Positions 27,140-36,609 of a stretch of 64,000 nucleotides of DNA are shown here, one piece after another (within the stretch, counting starts at the first letter, position 1; each line of letters starts with the position of its first letter). The DNA lies in the NCBI GenBank assembly GCA_900129595.1, contig FQWG01000003.1:62001-126000 (forward strand). Direction: 5' to 3'. The notes beneath the pieces are model-generated. The model saw nothing but the letters and a program-made list of their open reading frames with translations, was not told where the DNA came from and ran no database searches. This DNA comes from Flavobacterium frigidimaris (GTDB taxonomy: Bacteria; Bacteroidota; Bacteroidia; Flavobacteriales; Flavobacteriaceae). Both the position numbers and the translations under genes were made by a program.

Positions 27140-27435
27140 GCGTCATTATTATTTCTTTGAAAATAATAAGTATAAATCCATGTAAGTGTAAAGGATGGAA
27201 TTACATCTGTAAATGGTATTATCTCTTCAACAAAAGTCAAAATACCCGCTACTCGCCCTACTCTGCCTTTATACATTCTGGTCATTATAAAAGCCGCAAC
27301 CGGCGCCCAGACAACATCCGTAAATTCTCCAACTAACGGAATTGTAAAGGAAACCATTCCAATAGCATCCAAAAGCAAACCCAAAAGCAGCTTTCTGGTT
27401 CTCTCATCTTCGTTTATTGTTTTTACTTCCTGCAT
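27136..27435 (-). CDS. Small membrane protein, function unknown
   Basis: A 99-residue protein with an acidic/basic N-terminus (MQEVKTINEDERTRKLLLG) and three weak hydrophobic segments: LDAIGMVSFTIPLVGEFTDV, VWAPVAAFIMTRMY and PFTDVIPSFTLTWIYTYYF. It is probably in the inner membrane. Orthologue-like proteins occur in Flavobacteriia, but I know no name for them. Its stop overlaps the stop of the opposing DUF6787-like gene. No obvious promoter is seen. Confidence 0.65.
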   Translation of the reverse strand: MQEVKTINEDERTRKLLLGLLLDAIGMVSFTIPLVGEFTDVVWAPVAAFIMTRMYKGRVGRVAGILTFVEEIIPFTDVIPSFTLTWIYTYYFQRNNNDA

Positions 27436-27551
27436 TTTATTTTAAATTATATATTATTCGAATTTATAAAGAATTTGTCACATTGAAATTATTTCTAAAC
27501 ATAATTTTATTTCTTAATTACCATATAATCATCGACTTAAAATAGCTTTAA

Positions 27552-28274
27552 TTATTTCTCAGATCGAGTTACTGCAAATAACACACCAAAATTTCCGTCA
27601 GTCTGAATCCAATTTTCAGACGGAGCAAATGCACGTGATACAAATCCGTCTAAATACAAAGCATTTCTGCAACCTAAGCTTTTAAAATAATCTGCAAAAT
27701 CATAAAAATTTATTTCTTTTTTAGACATTACAAAGACTATTTTTCCGTCCGGTAAAATTCCAACCCCATTTCGAATGTTTACATTAGCAGATCCTTTTTT
27801 AAATTCCGGATGAATTTGCCCGTCAATAATCAACATTGGACCTGATTGGGTCGCATATTCTATTTTTGCATTGTTTCGAAAATCCTGCGTCGTACATATA
27901 ACAGCAGTTTTTTGTGTTGTGAAATAAAATACGCCGTTAGGTTTTAAATAGAAATTCCCCGCCGCTTTTGTTGTATCTAACGGGACTAACATTTTTCGCT
28001 TTTCAATATAAAGTCCCTGAGGAGAATGGTCTTTTTTGTACATTCCGGCATTCATCGCAAAATCTAAAGTTTGGTTCTTTCCTTCCAGCCAAAGTTTTAA
28101 GTTCTGAATACTTCCTATATTCTGCCCTTTATCGTTCTTCCAGTATAATTTTAAATCTTGTTTTATAAGATCGGCTTTATAAACTAAAAAAGGATCATCA
28201 GCGTCTGTTTTTGCGTTTATAGCTATTGCGGCAAGTGCCATTATCACGACTAATAATCCAATTTTTATTTTCAT
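27552..28274 (-). CDS. Phosphodiester glycosidase family protein (NAGPA-like, DUF2233)
   Basis: A 240-residue secreted protein with signal MKIKIGLLVVIMALAAIAINA. The NAGPA domain (about 45-235) shows FAMNAGMYKKDHSPQGLYIE, ATQSGPMLIIDGQI, NVNIRNGVGILPDGKIVFVM and the final GCRNALYLDGFVSRAF. The family includes the human uncovering enzyme that cleaves GlcNAc-1-phosphodiesters and bacterial homologues acting on wall or exopolysaccharide linkages. The substrate here is unknown, and location in the periplasm is inferred from the signal. It is divergent from the LolD-like gene. Confidence 0.85.
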   Translation of the reverse strand: MKIKIGLLVVIMALAAIAINAKTDADDPFLVYKADLIKQDLKLYWKNDKGQNIGSIQNLKLWLEGKNQTLDFAMNAGMYKKDHSPQGLYIEKRKMLVPLDTTKAAGNFYLKPNGVFYFTTQKTAVICTTQDFRNNAKIEYATQSGPMLIIDGQIHPEFKKGSANVNIRNGVGILPDGKIVFVMSKKEINFYDFADYFKSLGCRNALYLDGFVSRAFAPSENWIQTDGNFGVLFAVTRSEK

Positions 28275-28405
28275 CCTTTAAAATATTGATGATAAATGTA
28301 AAATAATTTTTCAATACTCATTTAAATAGTCCTCTTCTTAAAATTCTGCTACAACACATTTTTATATCGGCAGAATCTTTGTTTCTTTGTAAAAACAGTT
28401 TCAAA

Positions 28406-29284
28406 ATGATACACGCAAAAAATATACACAAGTTCTACGACAAATTAGAAGTTTTAAAAGGAGTTGACTTGCATATCAAAAAAGGAGAAATTGTTTCAAT
28501 TGTTGGCGCTTCAGGTGCCGGAAAAACAACTCTTTTACAAATTTTAGGAACACTTGACAAGCCTGAAATAAATACCGGATCTTCTCTGACCATTAACGGA
28601 GAAAATGTATTAAAATTACAAGATGTCGAAACTGACAATTCAAAACAGGAAAAAATTTTTAAATGGGTATCCTGGATCGGTTCTGTTTACACAATTGCTT
28701 TGGTAATTTTTGCGTCCTTTTTTAAACATACAATTCTTGATGATTTGGTCAGAAACATTACCATTGGCATTTTGATTTTTCCAATTTTAATTCTGGCTAT
28801 TTATATGAATCGTTATTTCAAAAAGAAAAGCAGGCAAGACAAAGTATTGTCGAATTTTCGAAATTTAAATCTTGGTTTTATATTTCAGTTTCATCAATTA
28901 TTACCTGAATTTACAGCTCTGGAAAATGTTTGTATTCCCGCTTTTATGGCGAATAAACCAAAAGCCGAAACGGAGAAAGAAGCTAAAAGAATTTTAGAAT
29001 ATTTAGGTTTATCGCACAGAATAAATCACAAGCCAAACGAGTTATCGGGCGGAGAACAACAAAGAGTTGCTGTTGCAAGGGCTTTGATTAACAAACCGGA
29101 CGTTATTTTTGCAGATGAACCTTCAGGAAACTTAGACACTCATTCTGCCGAAAATCTGCACCAGTTATTCTTTCAGCTTCGTGACGAATTTGGGCAAACC
29201 TTTGTGATTGTAACTCACAATGAGGAATTAGCCAATATGGCAGATCGAAAATTAGTAATGGTCGATGGCTTAATTAGTAATTAG
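28406..29284 (+). CDS. LolD-like ABC transporter ATPase with inserted transmembrane hairpin
   Basis: 292 residues from the ATG at 28406 (a TTG at 28379 adds nine residues). Walker A is [12 protein letters not shown] (34-45), the Q-loop is [19 protein letters not shown] (Q161), the signature is [15 protein letters not shown], Walker B is [13 protein letters not shown] and the switch His is in VIVTHNEEL. These match LolD/MacB-type lipoprotein-release ATPases. The oddity is an insertion of about 74 residues (73-146, bases 28622-28843) where LolD proteins go straight from the beta-strand region to the Q-loop. It contains two hydrophobic helices (about 88-106 and 117-135) joined by [10 protein letters not shown], with lysine-rich segments on both outer flanks. 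A membrane-tethered NBD is predicted. No permease (lolC/E) is adjacent, as is common for lolD in Bacteroidota. Confidence 0.85.
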   Translation: MIHAKNIHKFYDKLEVLKGVDLHIKKGEIVSIVGASGAGKTTLLQILGTLDKPEINTGSSLTINGENVLKLQDVETDNSKQEKIFKWVSWIGSVYTIALVIFASFFKHTILDDLVRNITIGILIFPILILAIYMNRYFKKKSRQDKVLSNFRNLNLGFIFQFHQLLPEFTALENVCIPAFMANKPKAETEKEAKRILEYLGLSHRINHKPNELSGGEQQRVAVARALINKPDVIFADEPSGNLDTHSAENLHQLFFQLRDEFGQTFVIVTHNEELANMADRKLVMVDGLISN

Positions 29285-29416
29285 AAGCTAATCCTGCTGT
29301 CCGCTGTATTCCCTATAAACAAAAACTACGGCTAAAAAGCCTTGTTTTTCTAAATCGGGAGATGTAGCTTCCATCAGGGCCAGGACACCTGAATAACAAG
29401 AACTTTCATTTCAATC

Positions 29417-30181
29417 ATGACCCAAAAAGAACTCAAAGAATTCCTCGACGAAAAAGTCATTCAATATAATAATCAGGATTTTATCGATAGTGATCCTGTA
29501 CAAATTCCGCATTTATTTTCTCATAAAGAAGATATTGAAATTGCCGGTTTTCTAAGCGCTACAATTGCCTGGGGAAATCGAAAAATGATCATCAAAAACT
29601 CCCATCAAATGATGGACTTGATGGGCAATACACCTTATGATTTCGTAATGTCGCATTCTGAGGAAGATTTAGTACGATTAGAAAATTTTGTTCACAGAAC
29701 CTTTAACGGAAAAGATTTTGGCGGATTTATAAAGGGACTGCAGCACATTTATAAAAATCATAATGGCTTAGAAGCTGTATTTGCTAAACATCAGGAAAAA
29801 GACAGTTTACAAAAAAGCATCCACGAGTTCAAGAAAATATTCTTTGAAATCGATCATTTGCCAAGAACTCAAAAACACATCTCAGATCCGTTGAACAATT
29901 CTGCTGCAAAACGAATCAACATGTATCTGCGCTGGATGGTTCGTAAGGATACAAAAGGTGTCGATCTGGGAATCTGGAAAACCATTTCGCCAGCTGCATT
30001 ATCCTGTCCGCTTGATGTGCATTCCGGTAATGTTGCCCGAAAACTTGGCATTCTTACCAGAAAACAAAATGACGGAAAAGCATTGACTGAATTAGACCTG
30101 AAACTGCGAAAAATGGATCCTCAAGATCCTGTAAAATACGATTTTGCCTTGTTTGGACTAGGTGTTTTCGAAGGTTTTTAA
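29417..30181 (+). CDS. TIGR02757 family protein
   Basis: A 254-residue cytosolic protein. Its wording matches TIGR02757, a conserved Bacteroidota/spirochaete family with no proven function. Marks are FLSATIAWGNRKMIIKNSHQ, NFVHRTFNGKDFGGFIKGL, the mid-section SDPLNNSAAKRINMYLRWMV and the C-terminal DVHSGNVARKLGILTRKQND, then KYDFALFGLGVF. The length is typical. The tail resembles the helix-hairpin-helix glycosylase fold around a putative Asp, which suggests a distant link to DNA glycosylases, but that is inference. Confidence 0.9.
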   Translation: MTQKELKEFLDEKVIQYNNQDFIDSDPVQIPHLFSHKEDIEIAGFLSATIAWGNRKMIIKNSHQMMDLMGNTPYDFVMSHSEEDLVRLENFVHRTFNGKDFGGFIKGLQHIYKNHNGLEAVFAKHQEKDSLQKSIHEFKKIFFEIDHLPRTQKHISDPLNNSAAKRINMYLRWMVRKDTKGVDLGIWKTISPAALSCPLDVHSGNVARKLGILTRKQNDGKALTELDLKLRKMDPQDPVKYDFALFGLGVFEGF

Positions 30182-30258
30182 TATTGATAATTAAGGCATT
30201 ACATCATTTAATTATGAGATGATTCGAAAATTTTAGCGATCTAACCGTCATTTTAACG

Positions 30259-30266
30259 TACATTTG
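30259..30266 (+). promoter_or_regulatory. Candidate -7 box of the DEAD-box helicase gene
   Basis: TACATTTG matches TAnnTTTG and lies 18 bases before the ATG at 30284. No convincing -33 TTTG is found at the right spacing, so support is partial. Confidence 0.35.
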
Positions 30267-30283
30267 CACAAAATTTAATGTAA

Positions 30284-31636
30284 ATGAGCACTTTCGAAAA
30301 ATTCAATCTTCCAAAATCAGTACAAAAAGCAATCGACGAATTAGGCTTTGTTACGCCTACTCCTATTCAGGAAAAATCCTTTGCTGTGATTATGTCTGGC
30401 CGCGATATGATGGGAATTGCGCAAACCGGTACCGGTAAAACATTTGCTTACTTATTACCCCTTTTAAAATTATACAAATTTACACCAACCAATACGCCTA
30501 AAATCGTAATTCTGGTTCCAACCCGTGAATTAGTCGTTCAGGTTGTAGAAGAAGTCGAAAAATTAACCAAATACATGTCGGTTAGTACACTTGGTATCTT
30601 TGGTGGGGTAAATATCAATACACAAAAAAAAGCTGTTTACGAAGGTGTCGACATTTTAGTTGGAACGCCAGGCCGTACAATGGATTTAGCATTGGACGCT
30701 GTTATTCGTTTTGATGAAACTCAAAAATTAGTTATTGATGAGTTTGATGAAATGCTTAATCTGGGTTTCCGTACGCAATTGACAGCACTTTTAGCGATGA
30801 TGAAAACAAAACGTCAAAACATTCTTTTCTCTGCCACCATGACGGATGAAGTAGATGCTGTTTTGAATGACTTTTTTGATTTTCCGGAAGAAGTTACACT
30901 TGCTGCTTCAGGAACTCCGCTTGAAAACATTACTCAGATTACGTACAACGTACCTAACTTCAATACAAAAGTAAACCTGTTAAAACATTTATTAGAAACA
31001 AACGAAAGCATGGAACGTGTTTTGGTTTTTGTGAACAATAAAAAGATTTCAGATATGCTTCATACCAGAATAGAAGAAGATTTTGAAGGTCAGTTCGGGG
31101 TAATTCACTCGAACAAATCTCAAAATTACCGTTTGAGTACGATGGCTGAATTCCAGGAAGGAAATCTACGCGGATTAATTACTACTGATATTATGGCGAG
31201 AGGTTTAGATATTTCGAATATTTCTCACGTTATCAACTTCGAACTTCCTGAATTTCCTGAATTGTATATGCACAGAATTGGTCGTACAGGTCGTGCAGAT
31301 GCAACCGGAACTGCTATTAGTTTTATCACGCCCCGTGAAGAAGAATTTAAAGTTGAAGTTGAAGTGTTAATGAATACCGAACTTGCAATAGCAGATTTCC
31401 CTGAAGAAGTTGAAGTTTCGTCTAAGTTAATCGAACCTGAAAAAGATAAACAACCGATTAAGTTTTTAATGAAAAAACAAAAACTAACAGGTGACGGTGC
31501 TTTTCATGAAAAAGACAAAAAGAATAAAAAAGTGAATCTTGGAGGTCCTTCTAAAACCAAAAAGAAAACCCACGGATCTGTCAATCGAAACATGTTGAAA
31601 ACGAGAGACAAGAAGAGAAAAGATAAGAATAAATAG
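30284..31636 (+). CDS. DEAD-box family RNA helicase with DEFD motif
   Basis: A 450-residue RNA helicase. The Q motif is TPTPIQEKSF, motif I is AQTGTGKT, Ia is PTRELVVQ, Ib is TPGR, motif III is SATMT, V is TTDIMARGLDIS and VI is HRIGRTGRA. Motif II reads D-E-F-D (152-155) instead of DEAD, keeping both catalytic acidic residues. The C-terminal tail (from about 395) is lysine-rich and likely binds RNA. Probable roles are ribosome assembly or mRNA unwinding at low temperature. A short hairpin terminator is downstream (31688). It stands alone after TIGR02757. Confidence 0.9.
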   Translation: MSTFEKFNLPKSVQKAIDELGFVTPTPIQEKSFAVIMSGRDMMGIAQTGTGKTFAYLLPLLKLYKFTPTNTPKIVILVPTRELVVQVVEEVEKLTKYMSVSTLGIFGGVNINTQKKAVYEGVDILVGTPGRTMDLALDAVIRFDETQKLVIDEFDEMLNLGFRTQLTALLAMMKTKRQNILFSATMTDEVDAVLNDFFDFPEEVTLAASGTPLENITQITYNVPNFNTKVNLLKHLLETNESMERVLVFVNNKKISDMLHTRIEEDFEGQFGVIHSNKSQNYRLSTMAEFQEGNLRGLITTDIMARGLDISNISHVINFELPEFPELYMHRIGRTGRADATGTAISFITPREEEFKVEVEVLMNTELAIADFPEEVEVSSKLIEPEKDKQPIKFLMKKQKLTGDGAFHEKDKKNKKVNLGGPSKTKKKTHGSVNRNMLKTRDKKRKDKNK

Positions 31637-31687
31637 CCTTCTTGAGGGACAAAGGTTCAGAGAAACAAAGGTTCAGAGAATAATATA

Positions 31688-31745
31688 GGGTCGAAAATGT
31701 AAATTTAAGTTTGTAACTTATTTACATTTTCGATCCTTTTTTTTA
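31688..31745 (+). terminator. Terminator after the DEAD-box helicase
   Basis: GGGTCGAAAATGTAAAT pairs with ATTTACATTTTCGATCC around an AT-rich loop, then a T8 run. The flanks (31645-31680 and 31757-31798) carry repeated AAAGGTTCAGAG and its inverse, CCTTTGAGCC/CTTTGAACC. Confidence 0.8.
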
Positions 31746-31799
31746 CGCTAGATAGGAAACCTTTGAGCCTTTGTTCCTCCGAGCCTTTGAACCTTTCGA

Positions 31800-32912
31800 T
31801 TAAATTTTGGTAAAAACCAATCCAACCGGAGAACACAAATCGATCTTTTTTCCGGTATTCTTAAGTTTTCCTGTAATTTTATCTCTTTTGAATATTATAA
31901 TATCATTTGTATATTGGTGCCCCACTAACAGATAATTCCCTGTTGGATCAATAGCAAAATCTCTTGGGCCTTTTCCTAATGTACTTTCCTGCTCTACAAA
32001 TTTTATGTTTCCGTCTTTCTGAATTTGGTAAACTGAAATAGAATTTGCATCAACACGATCTGTCACGTATAGAAACTTTCCGTCAGGCGAAATTTTAATC
32101 GCGGCAGCACCTGTACCTCCGGTAAATCCTTTTGGCAGAATACTCGTTTCGGCAATTAATTTTAAAGCGCCGGATTTATCATAACTAAAAGTAGTAAGAG
32201 TTGCATCTAATTCCTGAACCAGATACACAAATTTACCATCCTTACTAAACGTTAAGTGCCTTGGACCGCTACCTTTTTTTACATCTACAGTTCCTTTTAA
32301 AGTTAACACTTCGTGGCTCGCTCCCGGATTATATTTGTAAATAAAAACCTTATCCTGACCCAAATCATTCGATAAAACAAACTTTTTGTCCGGAGAAAAA
32401 ACAACCTGATGCACGTGTGCCTTTTCCTGACGTGCCGCATTAGGTCCTTTTCCTTCATGCTGAATCAATTGTTGACCTTCTGTTATACTTCCGTCAGCAT
32501 TTTTCTTAAATACAGCAATGCTTCCGCCCGAATAATTAGCTACAATTACATTTTTATCATCATTAATTAAATGACAAGGATCAGCGCCCAGCGAAGAATG
32601 TGTATTCAATACTTTAAGCTGTCCCGTTGGTGAATCATAACTTAATGCAGTTACGGCACTCTGCGTACCGTTTTCGTTTACCGCATAAATAAATTTGTTA
32701 TTTGCAGAAACGGATAAGTAACTTGGACTCACCACTTTTTCTGTTGAATTTTTTAATTTAAAATCACCTGACGTCGCGTCAAATTCATAAACGTAAATTC
32801 CTTTACTTTCGCAAGTATTAGTATACGTCCCAACCAGTAAATTGAATTTATTCTGAGCTTGTGAGGCCGTAAAAGCTAAAGTCGAAAAAAGAACTATATA
32901 TAATCTTTTCAT
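31800..32912 (-). CDS. Secreted lactonase-type seven-bladed propeller protein
   Basis: 370 residues with signal MKRLYIVLFSTLAFTASQAQ. The rest is a seven-bladed propeller of the lactonase (YkgB/Pgl, muconate-lactonizing-like) family: LLVGTYTNTCESKGIYVYEF, VAVNGT-type blade starts, AHVHQVVFSPDKKFVLSNDL, GPRHLTFSKDGKFVYLVQEL and GKGPRDFAIDPTGNYLLVGH. In E. coli the cytosolic homologue hydrolyses 6-phosphogluconolactone. A signal peptide here suggests a periplasmic lactonase acting on an outside substrate. The gene is divergent from the BatA-like gene. Confidence 0.85.
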   Translation of the reverse strand: MKRLYIVLFSTLAFTASQAQNKFNLLVGTYTNTCESKGIYVYEFDATSGDFKLKNSTEKVVSPSYLSVSANNKFIYAVNENGTQSAVTALSYDSPTGQLKVLNTHSSLGADPCHLINDDKNVIVANYSGGSIAVFKKNADGSITEGQQLIQHEGKGPNAARQEKAHVHQVVFSPDKKFVLSNDLGQDKVFIYKYNPGASHEVLTLKGTVDVKKGSGPRHLTFSKDGKFVYLVQELDATLTTFSYDKSGALKLIAETSILPKGFTGGTGAAAIKISPDGKFLYVTDRVDANSISVYQIQKDGNIKFVEQESTLGKGPRDFAIDPTGNYLLVGHQYTNDIIIFKRDKITGKLKNTGKKIDLCSPVGLVFTKI

Positions 32913-33197
32913 AGTTTTTTAAATTGTTTTTGAATAGGCTAAAATACTCAATAATATCTTTCGGAAAGTTATTTTTTGTTACAAAAGAAATTACATAAGT
33001 TACATTATTCAAACTCCTCAACAAGATCTTTAAACCATTTAAGACATATAAGAGATTATAAATGAAACTTCTTTTATCAAAAATTAAAGGAACTTATATT
33101 ACTTATATGGTTTAATTAATATACCTGCATCTTTTGACTAAAAATTTGTATTTTTGACCAGTATCTACAAAAAGTAGTGAAATAAATCTAAGCCAGA

Positions 33198-35126
33198 ATG
33201 CATTTTAAACATCCCGAAATTCTATACTTTCTGTTTTTATTGATTGTACCAATTTTGGTTCATTTATTTCAGTTACGACGTTTTAAAATCTCTTATTTCA
33301 CCAATGTCCGATTCTTAAAAGAACTTTCAATTCAAACCCGAAAAAGTTCAAAAATCAAAAAAAGACTTTTATTAGCGACCCGTTTATTATTACTGACTTC
33401 TATTATTTTAGCTTTCGCACAACCTTTTTTTGAAGCTAAGGACAGTAAAAATGCAACTAACGAAATGTATATTGTTCTGGACAATTCGTTCAGCATGCAG
33501 GCCAAAGGAAAAAAAGGAGAATTACTAAAACGTACCGTTCAGGAATTATTAGAAAATACGCCGGAAACCACTCAGTTTTCATTGTTAACCAACACTGAAA
33601 ATTACTGGAATACAGATATCAAATCGTCGAAAAGCGCTTTACAAAATCTAAAATACAGCGCGACTCCTTTTGAGCTTCCGTCTATAATGGCAAAGATCAA
33701 AGCGCACAAATCTGCTCATAAAAAAGATATCGTTATCATTACTGATGCTGTTGGCTTAGCCGAAAAAGATGTAAAAAACATTGATACGGATGAGAAACCA
33801 TATTTTATTATCCCGAAAGCAGAACAAAAAAACAATGTTGCTATTGACAGCGTTTTTATCCAGCAGACTTTAGAGAATTTCTACGAGATCGGCGTTAATT
33901 TATCCGCTTATGGAGAAGATTTCAAACCTGTTTCTATGGCATTGTACAATCAGAACAAACTGATTGCCAAAACCATTATCAATTTCGACACCAAGAAAAA
34001 GAAAATCAATTTTACGATTCCAAAAGAAGCTTTCCACGGTTATGTAACCATTGAAGACAACGGTTTGACGTATGACAACAAACTTTATTTCAGTATTTCG
34101 AAAAGCAAAAAAACGAATGTTATCAGTATTGGCGAACCTGAAAAAAGCAATTTCTTGTCGCGCATTTACACGTCGGCGGAATTCAATTACAACAATTACC
34201 CGATTAGCAGTTTAGATTACAACAGTTTAGACAAACAAAATACCATTATTCTGAATGAATTAGTCGAAGTTCCTCAGGCTTTGCAAACGACACTAAAAGC
34301 ATTTGTTTCTAAGGGCGGAAATCTGGTGGTGATTCCTTCTGAAAAAAGTTCAGTTTCCAATCTCAATTCATTTCTGGGTAATTTCGGAAAAATTCAGTTT
34401 AATACTCTTGAAAGCAAAAGCAAATTAATTACCAAAATCAATTTTGATCATCCTTTGTTTTCAGGTGTTTTCGAGAATAAAATCACGAATTTCCAATATC
34501 CAAAAACAAACAGTTCATTTGCTATTTCCAGCCCTTATCCGGCAGTTTTATCGTATGAAGATCAAAGTGTATTTGTAACCGCAATTCAGAATCCGGTTTC
34601 TGGGATTACTGTTTTTTCAGCACCTATTAATGCAGCGAATTCAAACTTTCAGCAATCTCCGTTAATTGTGCCTTTATTTTATAAAATGGGGCAAAACAAT
34701 CAGAAAACCGGAGTTAATGCTTTGACCATCGGTAATAATCAGCCTTATTTTGTAGATGTTTTATTGACCAAAGATGCTATTCTGGAAGTAAAAGGAACTG
34801 AAGATTCTTTTATTCCGATTCAGCAAATCCTCAACAATAAAGTAAAACTAACATTTAATGATTTCCCTGAAACAGCTGGGAATTATAGTGTTTTTGATAA
34901 AAAAGAATGGGTAGAAAACCTGAGTTTCAATTACAAAAGAAGCGAGAGTGATTTAAGTCAGGTCAATACAAATGTGGTTTCGGATTTTAAAACTGCCGAT
35001 ACCATTTCTACCATTTTTAATACACTACAAACTGAACGAACTGACAGCCAAATTTGGAAATGGTTTGTTATCTTTGCACTGTTATTTTTAGCATTAGAAA
35101 TGGCCATAATCAAATTCGTAAAGTAA
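33198..35126 (+). CDS. BatA-type von Willebrand factor A membrane protein
   Basis: A 642-residue inner-membrane protein. The N-terminal BatA segment MHFKHPEILYFLFLLIVPIL and the basic RRFKISYFTNVRFLKEL are typical, a second helix follows at about 60-75, and the VWA domain starts with YIVLDNSFSMQAKGKKG (DxSxS metal site). The middle is a large periplasmic region, then a class-I glutamine amidotransferase-like segment (about 380-480), and a C-terminal helix at about 620-640. BatA proteins work in envelope stress and, with MoxR, in protease-linked or oxidative-stress tasks. Here no MoxR gene is adjacent; instead a dihydroorotase-like gene follows. A terminator hairpin overlaps the stop. Confidence 0.85.
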   Translation: MHFKHPEILYFLFLLIVPILVHLFQLRRFKISYFTNVRFLKELSIQTRKSSKIKKRLLLATRLLLLTSIILAFAQPFFEAKDSKNATNEMYIVLDNSFSMQAKGKKGELLKRTVQELLENTPETTQFSLLTNTENYWNTDIKSSKSALQNLKYSATPFELPSIMAKIKAHKSAHKKDIVIITDAVGLAEKDVKNIDTDEKPYFIIPKAEQKNNVAIDSVFIQQTLENFYEIGVNLSAYGEDFKPVSMALYNQNKLIAKTIINFDTKKKKINFTIPKEAFHGYVTIEDNGLTYDNKLYFSISKSKKTNVISIGEPEKSNFLSRIYTSAEFNYNNYPISSLDYNSLDKQNTIILNELVEVPQALQTTLKAFVSKGGNLVVIPSEKSSVSNLNSFLGNFGKIQFNTLESKSKLITKINFDHPLFSGVFENKITNFQYPKTNSSFAISSPYPAVLSYEDQSVFVTAIQNPVSGITVFSAPINAANSNFQQSPLIVPLFYKMGQNNQKTGVNALTIGNNQPYFVDVLLTKDAILEVKGTEDSFIPIQQILNNKVKLTFNDFPETAGNYSVFDKKEWVENLSFNYKRSESDLSQVNTNVVSDFKTADTISTIFNTLQTERTDSQIWKWFVIFALLFLALEMAIIKFVK

Positions 35127-35149
35127 AACTTAAAGTTTTACTTTTTTTT
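35120..35149 (+). terminator. Terminator overlapping the BatA stop codon
   Basis: AAAGTAAAACT and AGTTTTACTTT with a two- to three-base loop, then a T run. The stop TAA (35124-35126) lies within the stem. Confidence 0.7.
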
Positions 35150-35347
35150 GAACCATTAAGAGATTAAGAATATTATGAATAAGCTTCTTCTTATATCTTA
35201 AATGCTAAAAAAAACTTAAGCAATATTTTTTGTTCATTGAGAATATTCAGTTTTTTCTTTATTAACTTAATTCCTTAATGACTCAGAAAAATCAAGTATT
35301 AATGTTTTAAAATAATTTAATTGTTTCAATTAAAATAAACTCTACAT

Positions 35348-36604
35348 ATGAAAATAATCATCAGAAGCGCCAAAATTATCGATTCAAAAAGTCCGTTTCA
35401 TAATCAGACGGTTGATCTTTTAATTGCAGATGGTTTAATAGAAAAAATAGGAACTTCGATTCTGGATATCGAGGATTCTACCGAAGTTAAATTTGACAAT
35501 TTACATCTTTCTCAAGGCTGGTTTGACAGCAGCGTTTCTTTTGGCGAACCAGGTTACGAAGACCGGGAAACGATCGCAAACGGATTGAATGTCGCTGCAA
35601 AAAGTGGTTTTACCGGCATTGCTCTGCAACCTAACTCCTTTCCTGTTATCGACAATCAGTCTCAGGTAAATTTTGTAAAAAACAAAGCGAATGGGTTTGC
35701 TACAGCTCTTTATCCAATTGGTGCTTTAACCAAAGCCAGTGAAGGAAAAGACATGGCAGAGTTATTTGATATGAAAAAATCCGGAGCTGTTGCTTTTGGA
35801 GATTACAATAAGAGTATTGACAATGCCAATTTATTGAAAATTGCTTTGCAGTATGTTCAGGATTTCGATGGTTTAGTGATTGCTTACGCACAAGATGCAA
35901 ATCTGAAAGGAAACGGAGTTGCAAATGAAGGAATCGTTTCTACAAGATTAGGACTGAAAGGAATCCCGAATCTGGCAGAAGAATTACAAATTGCCAGAAA
36001 CTTATTTCTATTAGAATATACCGGAGGTAAATTACATATTCCCACCATCTCTACAGCAAAATCAGTAGCATTAATAAGAGAAGCAAAAGCAAAAGGATTA
36101 CAGATAACCGCGAGTGTTGCTGTACATCATTTGGTTTTAACCGATGAAAAACTGGAAGGTTTTGATACTCGTTTTAAAGTTACACCGCCATTAAGAACGG
36201 AAACTGACAGACAAGCTTTATTAAAAGGAGTTACAGACGGAACAATAGACATCATTACATCTGACCACAACCCAATTGATATTGAATTCAAGAAAATGGA
36301 ATTTGATACGGCTAAAAATGGAACTATTGGCCTTGAAAGTGCTTTTGGAGCTTTATTAACTGTTTTACCACTTGAAACGGTAATCGAAAAATTAACTTCC
36401 GGCAAATCCGTTTTCGGAATTGAAAACAATACAATTACCGAAGGTTCTAAAGCGAACTTCACTTTCTTTACTCCCGAAGGAAAATCAACTTTTACGAAAG
36501 CCAATATTCTCTCAAAATCTAAAAATTCTGCTTTTTTAGGAACCGAAATCAGAGGTTCTGTCTACGGAATTTTAAATCAAAATCAACTTGTTATAACTAA
36601 ATAA
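35348..36604 (+). CDS. Dihydroorotase homologue lacking zinc ligands
   Basis: A 418-residue amidohydrolase-fold protein resembling dihydroorotase of the multifunctional type. The metal-binding residues are replaced: the family HxH is S62-V63-S64 (FDSSVSFGEPGYED), the metal His expected in the xxAHAED segment is Tyr180 (LVIAYAQDANL), and the His of the HVxHVST motif is Thr233 (HIPTIST). The Asp of the TDHAP motif is retained at Asp306 (TSDHNPI), but the following His is not. This copy is therefore unlikely to hydrolyse dihydroorotate by the usual zinc mechanism. Non-catalytic homologues elsewhere (for example PyrC' partner of some aspartate transcarbamoylases) act as structural subunits. No pyr gene is nearby. 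The next gene begins five bases after the stop. Confidence 0.85.
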   Translation: MKIIIRSAKIIDSKSPFHNQTVDLLIADGLIEKIGTSILDIEDSTEVKFDNLHLSQGWFDSSVSFGEPGYEDRETIANGLNVAAKSGFTGIALQPNSFPVIDNQSQVNFVKNKANGFATALYPIGALTKASEGKDMAELFDMKKSGAVAFGDYNKSIDNANLLKIALQYVQDFDGLVIAYAQDANLKGNGVANEGIVSTRLGLKGIPNLAEELQIARNLFLLEYTGGKLHIPTISTAKSVALIREAKAKGLQITASVAVHHLVLTDEKLEGFDTRFKVTPPLRTETDRQALLKGVTDGTIDIITSDHNPIDIEFKKMEFDTAKNGTIGLESAFGALLTVLPLETVIEKLTSGKSVFGIENNTITEGSKANFTFFTPEGKSTFTKANILSKSKNSAFLGTEIRGSVYGILNQNQLVITK

Positions 36605-36609
36605 TTACA

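Noticed and set aside
31640..31798. CRISPR-like short repeats (AAAGGTTCAGAG copies)
   Set aside because: Only a few imperfect copies with no regular spacing and no cas genes; they flank a terminator.
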